From Halopenitus salinus (GTDB lineage Archaea > Halobacteriota > Halobacteria > Halobacteriales > Haloferacaceae), in the NCBI RefSeq assembly GCF_042662125.1, contig NZ_JBHSXL010000009.1:434001-498000 (forward strand): a stretch of 64,000 nucleotides of DNA. Reading direction: 5' to 3'. Positions 56,904-64,000 of this stretch are shown in pieces (position 1 is the first letter of the stretch; every line of letters begins with the position of its first letter). The notes beneath the pieces were generated by a model. The model did no database searches, had not been told where the DNA came from, and saw nothing but the letters and a program-made list of their open reading frames with translations. Made by a program: the position numbers and the translations under genes.

Positions 56904-58276
56904 GCGGGCCCGAGGAGACCACGGGCGAGTCGGGCGACGCCGCGGGCGAATCACGAAACGTGGACTCCGACGTCGACGACGCCGTCGAGGACTCGCCTCC
57001 GGCGATCCGCGTTCGCGATCTGACCGTCTCGTTCGGCGATCTCACGGTGCTTTCGGGGGTGTCCCTCTCGGTGGACCGCGGGACGTTCCTCGGGCTCGTC
57101 GGCCCGAACGGGGCCGGAAAGACCACGCTCTTGCGGACGCTTCGCGGGACGCTGGCGCCGGACCGCGGAACGGTGACGCTCGGCGGCGACGACGTTGCCA
57201 CGCTCTCCGCGAGCGCGATCGGCCGGCGGGTCGCATCGGTGCCCCAGGAGACCTCGCTCCCCTTCTCCTTCGGCGTCGAGCAGGTGGTCGAGATGGGTCG
57301 GACGCCCCACCTCTCGCGGTTCGATTCGATCGGTTCCGACGATCGCGAGGCGATCGAGCGGGCGATGGATCGAACCGACGTCTCTCGATTTCGAGAACGA
57401 TCGATCGAGTCGGTTTCGGGAGGCGAGCGCCAGCGCGTGCTGCTCGCCCGCGCGCTCGCCCAGGAGACGTCCGTCCTCCTCCTCGACGAGCCAACCGGGA
57501 GCCTCGACATCAACCACGCGGTTCGGACCCTCGAACTGGTCCGCGAGCTGGTCGCGGACGGCAAGACGGTCGTGGCCGCGATCCACGACCTCAACCTCGC
57601 CGCGCGCTACTGCGACGAGCTCGCGCTGCTCTCCGACGGATCGATTCGTGCCGCCGGACCGCCCCGGCAGGTGCTCACTGCCTCGACGCTACGGGACGCC
57701 TTCGACGCCCGAACGCTCGTCACCGATCGACCGGGGACGGCGGCGCCGCTCGTCACCGCGCTCCCGGACGACGGAGAACCTCGGGAGGACGAGACACCCC
57801 CGCACGTCCACGTCGTCGGGACCGGATCCAGGGCCGCGACGGTCGTGCGCGCGATCGCACGGGAGGGATTCGAGGCGAGCGTCGGGGTCGTCCCCGCGGG
57901 CGACGCGGCCGCCGAGGCCGCCCGCGAGGTCGGAGCCGACCCGATCCTCGTGCCCGCGTTTTCGGAGATCAACGACGAGGCCGCCGGCGCCGCACGCGAT
58001 CGCGCTGCCGAGGCCGACGCGCTCGTCGTCGTCGGGCTTCCGGCGACGGGAAACCGCTCCGTCGTCGAGTCGGTGCCCGAAACGAAACGCCTCGTTGTCG
58101 GCCGATCGGCGGTCGAGGGAGTGGAAGCCCCCACGACCGAGGCGGCTGCCGAAACCGGGGGAACGGACGGAACCACGGAAACAGCCGGAACCGCTGGAAC
58201 TGCCGCGCTCGACGACGCGGCGGACGTGATCGCGAGGCTGGAGACGATGATCGATCGAACTCGCAGCGGTCGGTGA
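56900..58276 (+). CDS. btuD: Cobalamin/iron-complex ABC transporter ATP-binding protein with extra C-terminal domain
   Basis: 458 residues from a GTG start. The ABC ATPase covers about 36-280: Walker A GPNGAGKTT, signature SVSGGERQRVLL, Walker B SVLLLDEPTGSLD and switch His IHDLN. From about residue 298 a 160-residue additional domain follows (HVHVVGTGSRAATVVRAIAREGF, SEINDEAAGAARDRAAEADALVVVG, KRLVVGRSAVEGV), with a Rossmann-like alternation and no ABC motif. It may be a regulatory or ligand-binding domain. The gene overlaps btuC by four bases. Confidence 0.85.
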   Translation: MSGPEETTGESGDAAGESRNVDSDVDDAVEDSPPAIRVRDLTVSFGDLTVLSGVSLSVDRGTFLGLVGPNGAGKTTLLRTLRGTLAPDRGTVTLGGDDVATLSASAIGRRVASVPQETSLPFSFGVEQVVEMGRTPHLSRFDSIGSDDREAIERAMDRTDVSRFRERSIESVSGGERQRVLLARALAQETSVLLLDEPTGSLDINHAVRTLELVRELVADGKTVVAAIHDLNLAARYCDELALLSDGSIRAAGPPRQVLTASTLRDAFDARTLVTDRPGTAAPLVTALPDDGEPREDETPPHVHVVGTGSRAATVVRAIAREGFEASVGVVPAGDAAAEAAREVGADPILVPAFSEINDEAAGAARDRAAEADALVVVGLPATGNRSVVESVPETKRLVVGRSAVEGVEAPTTEAAAETGGTDGTTETAGTAGTAALDDAADVIARLETMIDRTRSGR

Positions 58277-58300
58277 AGGAGGACGCCCGGGGAGGTGGCC

Positions 58301-58957
58301 TCACGCCGGGCGAACGCGGATCGAGTTCGCGACCGCCTCGGGGAGGCTCTGTTCGCCCGCCGGCGTCCGGACGGTGATCATCCCGAAGGGGGCCACGTCG
58401 GTGATCTCCATCTCCGTTCCGGGGGTCACTCCGGCCTCGTCGAGGTAGGCCAGTTCCTCGTCGTCGCGGTCGGAGACGCGCGTGACCGTCACGCGATCGC
58501 CGGGTGAACACTTCGCGAGCCCGACGGAGTCGTCGTCGACCGGCTCGAGGTCCGCGCCGGGGATCGGGTCGCCGTGGGGGTCGACCTCCGGATCGTCGAG
58601 CGCGGCGGCGACGCGCCGCTCGAACTCCTCGGAGATGTGGTGTTCGAGGCGGTCCGCCTCGTCGTGGACCTCGCTCCAGTCGTAATCGAGGTGTTCGGCC
58701 AGGTAGGCCTCGAGCAGCCGGTGGTGGCGGATGACCTCGAGGGCGACCGCCTCGCCCTCGGGAGTCAACTCGACGCCCGTGTACGGCTCGCGGTCGACGA
58801 GCCCGCGGTCGGCCAGCTTGGAGAGCATGTCCGTGACCGTCGGCGACGTCTTTTCGACCTCCTCGGCGATGTCGGAGGTCGACACCGGCGGACCGTCCCG
58901 CGTCTGGAGGACGTAGATGGCCTTGAGGTAGTCCTCCATGACGTCGCTGAGCATCAT
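58301..58957 (-). CDS. DtxR/SirR-family metal-dependent regulator
   Basis: 218 residues from MMLSDVMEDYLKAIYVLQ; a start at the next ATG (58954) is equally likely. The winged-helix part has TSDIAEEVEKTSPTVTDMLSKLADRGLV, then the dimerisation/metal region HHRLLEAYLAEHLDYDWSEVHDEADRLEHHISEEFE with the His/Glu ligands, and a C-terminal FeoA/SH3-like domain (GDRVTVTRVSDRDDEELAYLDEAG). These proteins sense Fe2+ or Mn2+. It sits 24 bp from the btuCD unit in convergent orientation, a hint that the transporter is iron-related. Target genes are not visible. Confidence 0.88.
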   Translation of the reverse strand: MMLSDVMEDYLKAIYVLQTRDGPPVSTSDIAEEVEKTSPTVTDMLSKLADRGLVDREPYTGVELTPEGEAVALEVIRHHRLLEAYLAEHLDYDWSEVHDEADRLEHHISEEFERRVAAALDDPEVDPHGDPIPGADLEPVDDDSVGLAKCSPGDRVTVTRVSDRDDEELAYLDEAGVTPGTEMEITDVAPFGMITVRTPAGEQSLPEAVANSIRVRPA

Positions 58958-59033
58958 CGACGTGTTGGTCGGGGTGGCGGAAATACGTGCGGGATCGGAT
59001 CCGACTCTACGTGAGGGACCGGATACAGATCCG

Positions 59034-59738
59034 TCAGTTCGCGTCCTTCGCGCCCTCAACGGTCTCGCGGACGGCCGCACAGCCCTCGTCGTGGAGGAGG
59101 TCCCCGACGACGACGACGTCGGCGTGGGTTCCCATCTCCCGGGCGGTTTCGTAGTCGTGTATCCCGCCGCCGTAAAACAGCGTGGCCTCCTCGAGGGCGT
59201 CCCCGGCGGCCGCGACCGTCTCGGGGTCGCCGAAGGTCCCCGAGTACTCGACGTAGACGACGTCCTGTCCGAACAGACGTTCGGCGACGCTCGCGTAGGC
59301 CGCGACGTCCTCTGGCGACTGGTCGCAGTCGGCGTTCGTGTACTCCGCGACGGAGGCCTCCGGGTTCAACACGATGTAGGCCTCGGTGTGGGTTCGGTCC
59401 CAGTCGAGACCGTCCTCGATGCGGACCCACTCCTTGTGGGCGCCGACGATCCAGAAGGGATCTTCGGCGTTGAACACCGTCGGGATGAGGTAGCCGTCGA
59501 GCTCCGGCGAGTCGATGACGACGGAGGGGTTCGACGGCTCCTGGTAGATCGGGACGTCGTGTGCGGCACACGCCTCGATCACGCGTTGCATCTTCTCCTC
59601 GGTCACGCCGAGCGTGCCGCCGATCTCGATCGCGTCGGTCCCGGTCCGAACGACGTCCTCGAACGTCTCGTTCCCGTACAGCTCCTTGTCGGGATCGACT
59701 TTGAGGAGGTGATCCCACTCCTCCCACGGGTTCGTCAT
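59034..59738 (-). CDS. Geranylgeranylglyceryl phosphate synthase
   Basis: 234 residues from MTNPWEEWDHLLKVDPDK. The PcrB/GGGPS TIM-barrel motifs are ELDGYLIPTVFNAEDPFWIVGAHKEW, the phosphate-binding VEYSGTFGDPE, FYGGGIHDYETA and HADVVVVGDLL. It joins sn-glycerol-1-phosphate to geranylgeranyl diphosphate, the first ether bond of archaeal lipids. The shorter start at 59738 is preferred; five extra N-terminal residues to 59753 have no support. It lies 76 bp upstream of the DtxR gene on the same strand. Confidence 0.92.
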   Translation of the reverse strand: MTNPWEEWDHLLKVDPDKELYGNETFEDVVRTGTDAIEIGGTLGVTEEKMQRVIEACAAHDVPIYQEPSNPSVVIDSPELDGYLIPTVFNAEDPFWIVGAHKEWVRIEDGLDWDRTHTEAYIVLNPEASVAEYTNADCDQSPEDVAAYASVAERLFGQDVVYVEYSGTFGDPETVAAAGDALEEATLFYGGGIHDYETAREMGTHADVVVVGDLLHDEGCAAVRETVEGAKDAN

Positions 59739-59858
59739 TACACGGAGCCACACCGGCAGGGTGTAAAAAGCAAGCGATGGATCGTGCGGGACGCCCGAAT
59801 CGCCACCGGATCCGAGGCGAACGTCGCGAAGGCGAAAACGGACGCCAGCGTCGGGAGG

Positions 59859-60815
59859 TCAGGACGAGGGAGTCGACTCGGTCGTCTCGTCGTCAGCGCG
59901 CTCGGTTCCCGAGGACGGTTCATCGTCTCCCGTAGACGTTTCATCGTCGTCGGAGCCCCCCTCATCCGTGTCGGCATCCTCATCGCCTTCGTCCCTCGAC
60001 TGCTCGGGTTCGACCTCATCGACGTCGACGTCGGTTCCCGCGACCCCGCTCTCCGATATCACGGGTTGGAGGTTGTAGCTCGCCTGATTCCCACGTTTGA
60101 CCACGTTGATGTCGAAGACGAAGCTCGTCGTCTCTCCCGACCGGACCTCGAACGGCTTCGTGATCTGCAACTTCCCGCTTGGAATCATCACCTCCACCTG
60201 ATCGCCGTCGACGATCCCCTCGATATCGGAGGCGTGGAGCTCGATCTTTCGGTAGCTCCCCTCCGACAGTTCACCCTCGAAGACCGGCATCGCGTCGTTC
60301 TCGATCACTTGCGTCAGATCGACGGTCGCGCCGTCGAGATCGATGACGGAGAACCCCTCGCGCCGTTCGACCCGAGCGTCGGATCCCGAATCGGGCCCCC
60401 CGTCTGATTCGTCCGTTTCGTCTGATTCGTCCGTTTCATCGGGTTCGTCCGTCCCGTCGTCGGCACCGTCGTCCGTGCCCGTCCGATTCTCCGTGTCCGA
60501 CCCGTTTTCCGAGTCGGTCGAGTCGGCCTCCTCCTCGGATTCCTCGCCTTCGCCCTCGAACACCCGAGCGCTGTCGAAGGTGACGTCGAGGCGATCGAAA
60601 TCACCGATGTCGGCGGGCATGTCGCTCACCAACAGTCGGAAGTTCGATCCGGACGGCTCCGATCCGTCGGATCCGGGACCGCTCGGTACGCCCGAACAAC
60701 CGGCGAGAAGTGTCGTTCCCACTCCCGCCCCGAGCGTGAGCACGCGTCGTCGGTTCAGATGGATGGGCGATTCGTCGTCGTTCGATCGATCGAAGGACAG
60801 GTCGTCTCGGTTCAT
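59859..60815 (-). CDS. DUF4382-type Tat lipoprotein
   Basis: 318 residues from MNRDDLSFDRSND. The signal has RRRVLTLGAGVG and lipobox LLAGC, so it is a Tat-exported lipoprotein. Next are FRLLVSDMPADIGDFDRLDVTF and ARVERREGFSVIDLDG, DLTQVIENDAMPVFEGELSEG and YRKIELHASDIEGIVDG, blocks of DUF4382. Between them and at the end lie long Asp/Glu/Ser/Thr-rich stretches. A TATA-like AATATATCC on the minus strand (60841-60850) is about 30 bp from this start, favouring it over 60827. Function unknown; probably an exposed beta-rich protein. Confidence 0.78.
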   Translation of the reverse strand: MNRDDLSFDRSNDDESPIHLNRRRVLTLGAGVGTTLLAGCSGVPSGPGSDGSEPSGSNFRLLVSDMPADIGDFDRLDVTFDSARVFEGEGEESEEEADSTDSENGSDTENRTGTDDGADDGTDEPDETDESDETDESDGGPDSGSDARVERREGFSVIDLDGATVDLTQVIENDAMPVFEGELSEGSYRKIELHASDIEGIVDGDQVEVMIPSGKLQITKPFEVRSGETTSFVFDINVVKRGNQASYNLQPVISESGVAGTDVDVDEVEPEQSRDEGDEDADTDEGGSDDDETSTGDDEPSSGTERADDETTESTPSS

Positions 60816-61000
60816 GGCGTCCTCCACTAGGGACGCCGAGTGGATATATTCGAACGGTACTTCAGACGAATTTAACGGGTTTAATTCGGATTTACCGCAC
60901 CGCAGTCATTCGATTCTCCGGATCCAAGTCGGAAACACGGGGATCGGGATCCGGGCCGTAGCCGTGGCCGGTCGAACGCGCGCCCGCCTCCGAAGTGTAT

Positions 61001-61066
61001 CGATGGACGTCGATCAGTCAGTCGATGGACGTGGATCCATCCGTCGATGGACGTCGATCAATCCGC
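61001..61066. repeat. Three imperfect 22-bp tandem repeats over the topA stop
   Basis: CGATGGACGTCGATCAGTCAGT (61001-61022), CGATGGACGTGGATCCATCC.. (61023-61044) and CGATGGACGTCGATCAATCC.. (61045-61066). The third copy contains the topA stop (61058-61060). The others lie downstream of it. Confidence 0.9.
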
Positions 61067-63655
61067 GTTCGCCTGCCAATCACGGACCGTATCCGGCCCG
61101 ACACCCTCGACCCGGTCGGCCAGGTCGTCCGGGTCGGCCTCCTTGAGGTCGGTGACGCCGTCGACGCCGGCGTCGGCGAGCTTCTCCGCAGTGCGTTCGC
61201 CGATCCCCTCGAGCGTCTCGAGTTCCGAGCCGTTCTGTCGGGCCTCGTACTCGCGGTAGTTGCAGATGGGACAGCCGAGCTCCCAGGGCTCGTCACCGGA
61301 GTGGACCCGGAGGTGCGGCAGGTCGTGTTCCTCGCAGGTCTCCTCCGTCACCTCGATCTCGCCGCGGCGGGGCAGCGGTAGCGAGTAGTCGCAGTCGGGA
61401 TAGCGCGTACAGCCGACGAGCCGCGATCCCGACCGCAGGTGTTTGATCGCGAGCTCGCCGCCGTGGTCGTCGCCACACGCGGGACACTCGCCGATGATCG
61501 TGTCCTCGGTGGCGTCGGCCTCGTCGGCCTTACACTGCGGACAGCCGTGAACGAACGTCTTGCGTCCCGCGAGCATCTTGACGTGGTGGAGGCCGTGGTC
61601 CTCGCAGGTCTCCTCGAGGACGATCGGCTTGCCGGTCGAGGGAAGCGGCAACGTGTACTCGCAGTCGGGATAGCCGTCACAGCCGACGAAGTGGGAGCCG
61701 TACCGCGACTTCCGGACGAGGAGATCCGAGCCGCACTCGGGACAGGGGCCGATCGTCCGGTCGGCCTTCAGCGACTTCCGTAGGTGATCGCCGATATCCT
61801 CGCGGGAGTCGGCCAGTTCCTCGAAGACCGCCTCCAGCAGCTCCCGCGATTCGGCGGTGACCTCGTCGTAATCCGCCTCGCCGGCCGCGATGGACTGCAT
61901 GTCCCGTTCGAGCTGTGCGGTCATCTCCTCGGAGACGATCCGGTCGGCGAACTCCTCTGCGGCCTCGACGACCGCCTCCGCGAGCCGCGTCGGCCGCGGC
62001 GGGTCGTTCTCGATGTAGTCGCGGTCGTAGAGCTTCTCGAGGGCGTTGTGTCGCGTCGCCTTCGTCCCCAGCCCGCGCGACTCCATCTCCTCGATCAGCC
62101 GGGACTGGCCGTACCGCCGCGGCGGCTGCGTCTCCTTGGCCTCGACGCGACGTTCGGAGAGCGCGAGCGTCTCGCCCTCCTCGACGTCGGGGACGATCGT
62201 CTCGCTCGCGGAGCCGTAGGGGTAGACCTCGTGGTAGCCGGCCTCGAGGAGCCGCTTGCCGTTCGCCTTCAGCCGGAGGCCGCCGTCGGCCGCGAGCGTC
62301 GGCTCCGCGCCGTCCACGGCCGCCTCGGGGTCGCGGAGCGCGGCCCGAGCGTCGGCCCGGGAGGCGATCGTCGTCGCCTCGCCGTTCGCGAGCGCGAGGA
62401 CCCGGAGGTGCTCCCAGGTCGCCGCCGGTGCGCACGTCGCGAAGAAGCGCCGCACGACGAGCTCGTAGACCTCCCACTCGTCGTCCGAGAGGTCCGACCG
62501 CGAGGGCAGCTCGCCGGTCGGGTGGATGGGCGGGTGGTCCGTGGTCTCCTCGTCGCCCTCAGTCGCCTCGATCGTCTCCCGTTCGAGCAGCGAGGACGCC
62601 TCCTCGGAGAACCCGCTCTCGAGGAACGCCTCGAGCAGCTCACGGGGGTCGAGGTCCTCCGGGTACACCGTGTTGTCGGTCCGCGGATAGGTGATGTAGC
62701 CGGCGGTGTAGAGGTCCTCGGCGATCGACATCGCGCGCTGGGCGGAGTAGCCGAGCGACCCGGCCGCGCGGATGAACTGGGTCGTGTTGAACGGCGCTGG
62801 CGGCTCGTCGCTTCGGGTTCGACGGCGGACGTCGTCGACGGTCGCCCCGCCGGCGGCCTGAAGGGCCTCGGAGAGCGTCTCGGCGACGTCGCCGTCCCAG
62901 ACGCGCTCGGCCTCGTTTCCGTCGGCGTCGAGCAGGAAGTACTGGGCCTCGAAGGCGTCCGCGTCCTCCTTCTCGAGGTCCGCGAACAGCTCCCAGTAGG
63001 ACTCGGGGTCGAACGCCCGGATCTCTCGTTCGCGATCGACGATGAGTTTGAGCGTCGGGCCCTGCACCCGTCCCACCGAGATGAAGTCGTCGCCGAGCTG
63101 GCCGGCCGAAAGCGAGAGGAACCGCGTGAGCGCCGCCCCCCACATCAGGTCGATCACCTGGCGGGCCTCGCCCGCGGCCGCCAGGTCGAAGTCGATCTCG
63201 TCGGGCTCGGCGAAGGCGTTCTTCACCTCGTTTTCGGTGATCGACGAGAACCGGACGCGGTCGACCGGGACGTCCTCGTTCACCTCGCGGACCAGCTCGT
63301 AGGCCTCCTTGCCGATCAGCTCGCCCTCCCGGTCGTAGTCGGTCGCGATGGTGACCCGCGAGGCGTTCCTCGCGAGCCGGCGGAGGGCCGCGACGATGTT
63401 CTCCCGCGTCGGGTCCTTGCTCACCGGCGCGTCGATGAGTTCGACCGGCTCGACGTCGCGCCAGTCGTCGTACTCCGGCGGAAAGTCGACCTCGACGACG
63501 TGGCCCGACAGGCCGATACACCGCTTTCCGCCCCACTTGTAGACGTTGACGCCGTTCATCCGCTCGGACTCCGCGGACTCCCCGCTCAGGATGTCCGCGA
63601 TCCGCCTGGCGGCGTTCTCCTTTTCGGTGATGATCAACTCGGGGCCGCGACTCAT
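61058..63655 (-). CDS. topA: Type IA DNA topoisomerase I
   Basis: 865 residues from MSRGPELIITEKENAARRIADI. The TOPRIM domain is at the start (ITEKENAARRI, ATDYDREGELIG with the DxD-like acidic group). The catalytic Tyr is Y323 in GYITYPRTDNT. Later are three or more C4-type zinc-ribbon-like modules (CPECGSDLLVRKSRYGSHFVGC, CPQCKADEADATEDTIIGECPACG, CTRYPDCDY) and a C-terminal helix-hairpin-helix domain (LETLEGIGERTAEKLADAGVDGVTDL). It relaxes negative supercoils. The start at MSRGPEL is preferred over 23 extra upstream residues. Confidence 0.95.
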   Translation of the reverse strand: MSRGPELIITEKENAARRIADILSGESAESERMNGVNVYKWGGKRCIGLSGHVVEVDFPPEYDDWRDVEPVELIDAPVSKDPTRENIVAALRRLARNASRVTIATDYDREGELIGKEAYELVREVNEDVPVDRVRFSSITENEVKNAFAEPDEIDFDLAAAGEARQVIDLMWGAALTRFLSLSAGQLGDDFISVGRVQGPTLKLIVDREREIRAFDPESYWELFADLEKEDADAFEAQYFLLDADGNEAERVWDGDVAETLSEALQAAGGATVDDVRRRTRSDEPPAPFNTTQFIRAAGSLGYSAQRAMSIAEDLYTAGYITYPRTDNTVYPEDLDPRELLEAFLESGFSEEASSLLERETIEATEGDEETTDHPPIHPTGELPSRSDLSDDEWEVYELVVRRFFATCAPAATWEHLRVLALANGEATTIASRADARAALRDPEAAVDGAEPTLAADGGLRLKANGKRLLEAGYHEVYPYGSASETIVPDVEEGETLALSERRVEAKETQPPRRYGQSRLIEEMESRGLGTKATRHNALEKLYDRDYIENDPPRPTRLAEAVVEAAEEFADRIVSEEMTAQLERDMQSIAAGEADYDEVTAESRELLEAVFEELADSREDIGDHLRKSLKADRTIGPCPECGSDLLVRKSRYGSHFVGCDGYPDCEYTLPLPSTGKPIVLEETCEDHGLHHVKMLAGRKTFVHGCPQCKADEADATEDTIIGECPACGDDHGGELAIKHLRSGSRLVGCTRYPDCDYSLPLPRRGEIEVTEETCEEHDLPHLRVHSGDEPWELGCPICNYREYEARQNGSELETLEGIGERTAEKLADAGVDGVTDLKEADPDDLADRVEGVGPDTVRDWQANAD

Positions 63656-63778
63656 TGAGGTCCGGTAGGAAACTGCTCCGCGTAAACCTTTCGTGCCGGG
63701 GATTCGCGCTTTCGTGCCGGCCACTCGGACGGGATCCCGGATCGAACCCGCGGCCGAATATTGCGGTCGAACCCGCGC

Positions 63779-64000
63779 TCAGATCCCCTTGCCCATCAGG
63801 TGGCTTCGCAACACGTCGGGCGTCTTGACCCCGCTTTCTGTGTTGAGTAGGACGACCGTCTCGTCGCCGTCGAACCACCCATCCTCGGCGAGCGCCCACG
63901 CGCCGGCCGGGGCCGCACCGCCGGCAGCTCCCATCTCCAGCACCTCGTGTTGGGCGACCGCCACCGCGCTCTCGAGAATCTCGTCGTCGCTCGCGGTCAC
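63779..64000 (-). CDS. thrC: Threonine synthase, C-terminal part (continues beyond window)
   Basis: The last 73 residues of a gene that runs off the right edge. The sequence VAVAQHEVLEMGAAGGAAPAGAWAL and VVLLNTESGVKTPDVLRSHL matches the C-terminal region of threonine synthase, where the PLP fold closes (ending in a hydrophobic LLNT..G and DVLRSHL). The PLP lysine is not in this part. It converts O-phosphohomoserine to threonine. The preceding 123 bp to the topA start hold no gene. A related PLP enzyme is possible. Confidence 0.6.
   Translation of the reverse strand: MTASDDEILESAVAVAQHEVLEMGAAGGAAPAGAWALAEDGWFDGDETVVLLNTESGVKTPDVLRSHLMGKGI

Noticed and set aside
61784..63658. 624-codon open frame on the plus strand opposite topA
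   Set aside because: It is a GC-rich shadow of a clear topoisomerase gene, with an Arg/Val/Gly-rich translation and no family motifs. Similar shadows opposite other genes were ignored.
1..64000. rRNA, tRNA and integrase/transposase signals
   Set aside because: I looked for tRNA-like T-arm sequences, long rRNA-type stretches and recombinase motifs and found none I could support.

Overview
The window comes from a halophilic archaeon, most likely Halorubrum or a close relative. Three signs support this. The DNA is very GC-rich. Nearly every predicted protein is strongly acidic. Many genes start 20-30 bp downstream of an A/T-rich TATA-like element with no Shine-Dalgarno sequence, as expected of leaderless haloarchaeal transcripts. 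Archaeal or haloarchaeal markers include aIF5A with a hypusine site, SRP19, GAR1, geranylgeranylglyceryl phosphate synthase, CetZ tubulin-like proteins, a HalOD1 protein, a PGF-CTERM sorting tail and Tat lipoproteins. I see no rRNA, tRNA, CRISPR array, integrase or intact insertion sequence.

Layout. 0-5 kb holds housekeeping genes: an MBL-fold hydrolase end, DUF5787, Nudix hydrolase, nadE, and an agmatinase-aIF5A pair. 5-9 kb is a phosphate locus: AbrB-PhoU, then pstB behind a 35-codon overlapping leader ORF, then a second phoU, with no pstSCA; a PspA-like coiled-coil protein follows. 9-23 kb holds two sensor kinases, an alpha/beta hydrolase, engB, a PitA-type heme protein fusion, a PAP2 enzyme, an unusual solute-binding lipoprotein, a DsbA-like protein, thiD and a UbiA-type prenyltransferase. 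23-32 kb holds mutS, an Fe-S type uracil-DNA glycosylase, prs, a beta-propeller and a HerA-like ATPase.

31.8-46.3 kb is an accessory metabolic region built around acidic-sugar chemistry. It has three different enolase-superfamily enzymes, a mannonate dehydratase, a LarA-like protein, a ThDP enzyme, an FAD-linked 2-hydroxyacid dehydrogenase, a class III aminotransferase, an SDR, a cupin, a VOC protein and a DUF2071 protein. No transporter or regulator is visible among them. Many of these genes are single units with their own TATA box and are divergent or convergent with their neighbours.

46-52 kb carries an MDR oxidoreductase, a HalOD1 regulator and a tandem pair of CetZ-type tubulin homologues followed by methylglyoxal synthase. 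The second CetZ-like protein has an acidic insertion near the nucleotide-binding face and a repetitive acidic tail whose DNA repeats broke the assembly (21 N). 52-54 kb is an overlapping SRP19-GAR1-presenilin-like protease operon. 54-61 kb has a divergent btuF / btuCD uptake locus sharing one palindromic TATA element, a DtxR-type regulator, GGGP synthase and a DUF4382 lipoprotein. The window closes with topoisomerase I and the 3' end of threonine synthase.

The most unusual items are the apparently circularly permuted family 5 solute-binding protein (15588-17408), the CetZ-like protein with insert and repeat tail, the 20-bp spaced repeats ahead of thiD, the shared palindromic btu promoter, the pstB leader ORF, and short tandem duplications that repeatedly sit at gene 3' ends.
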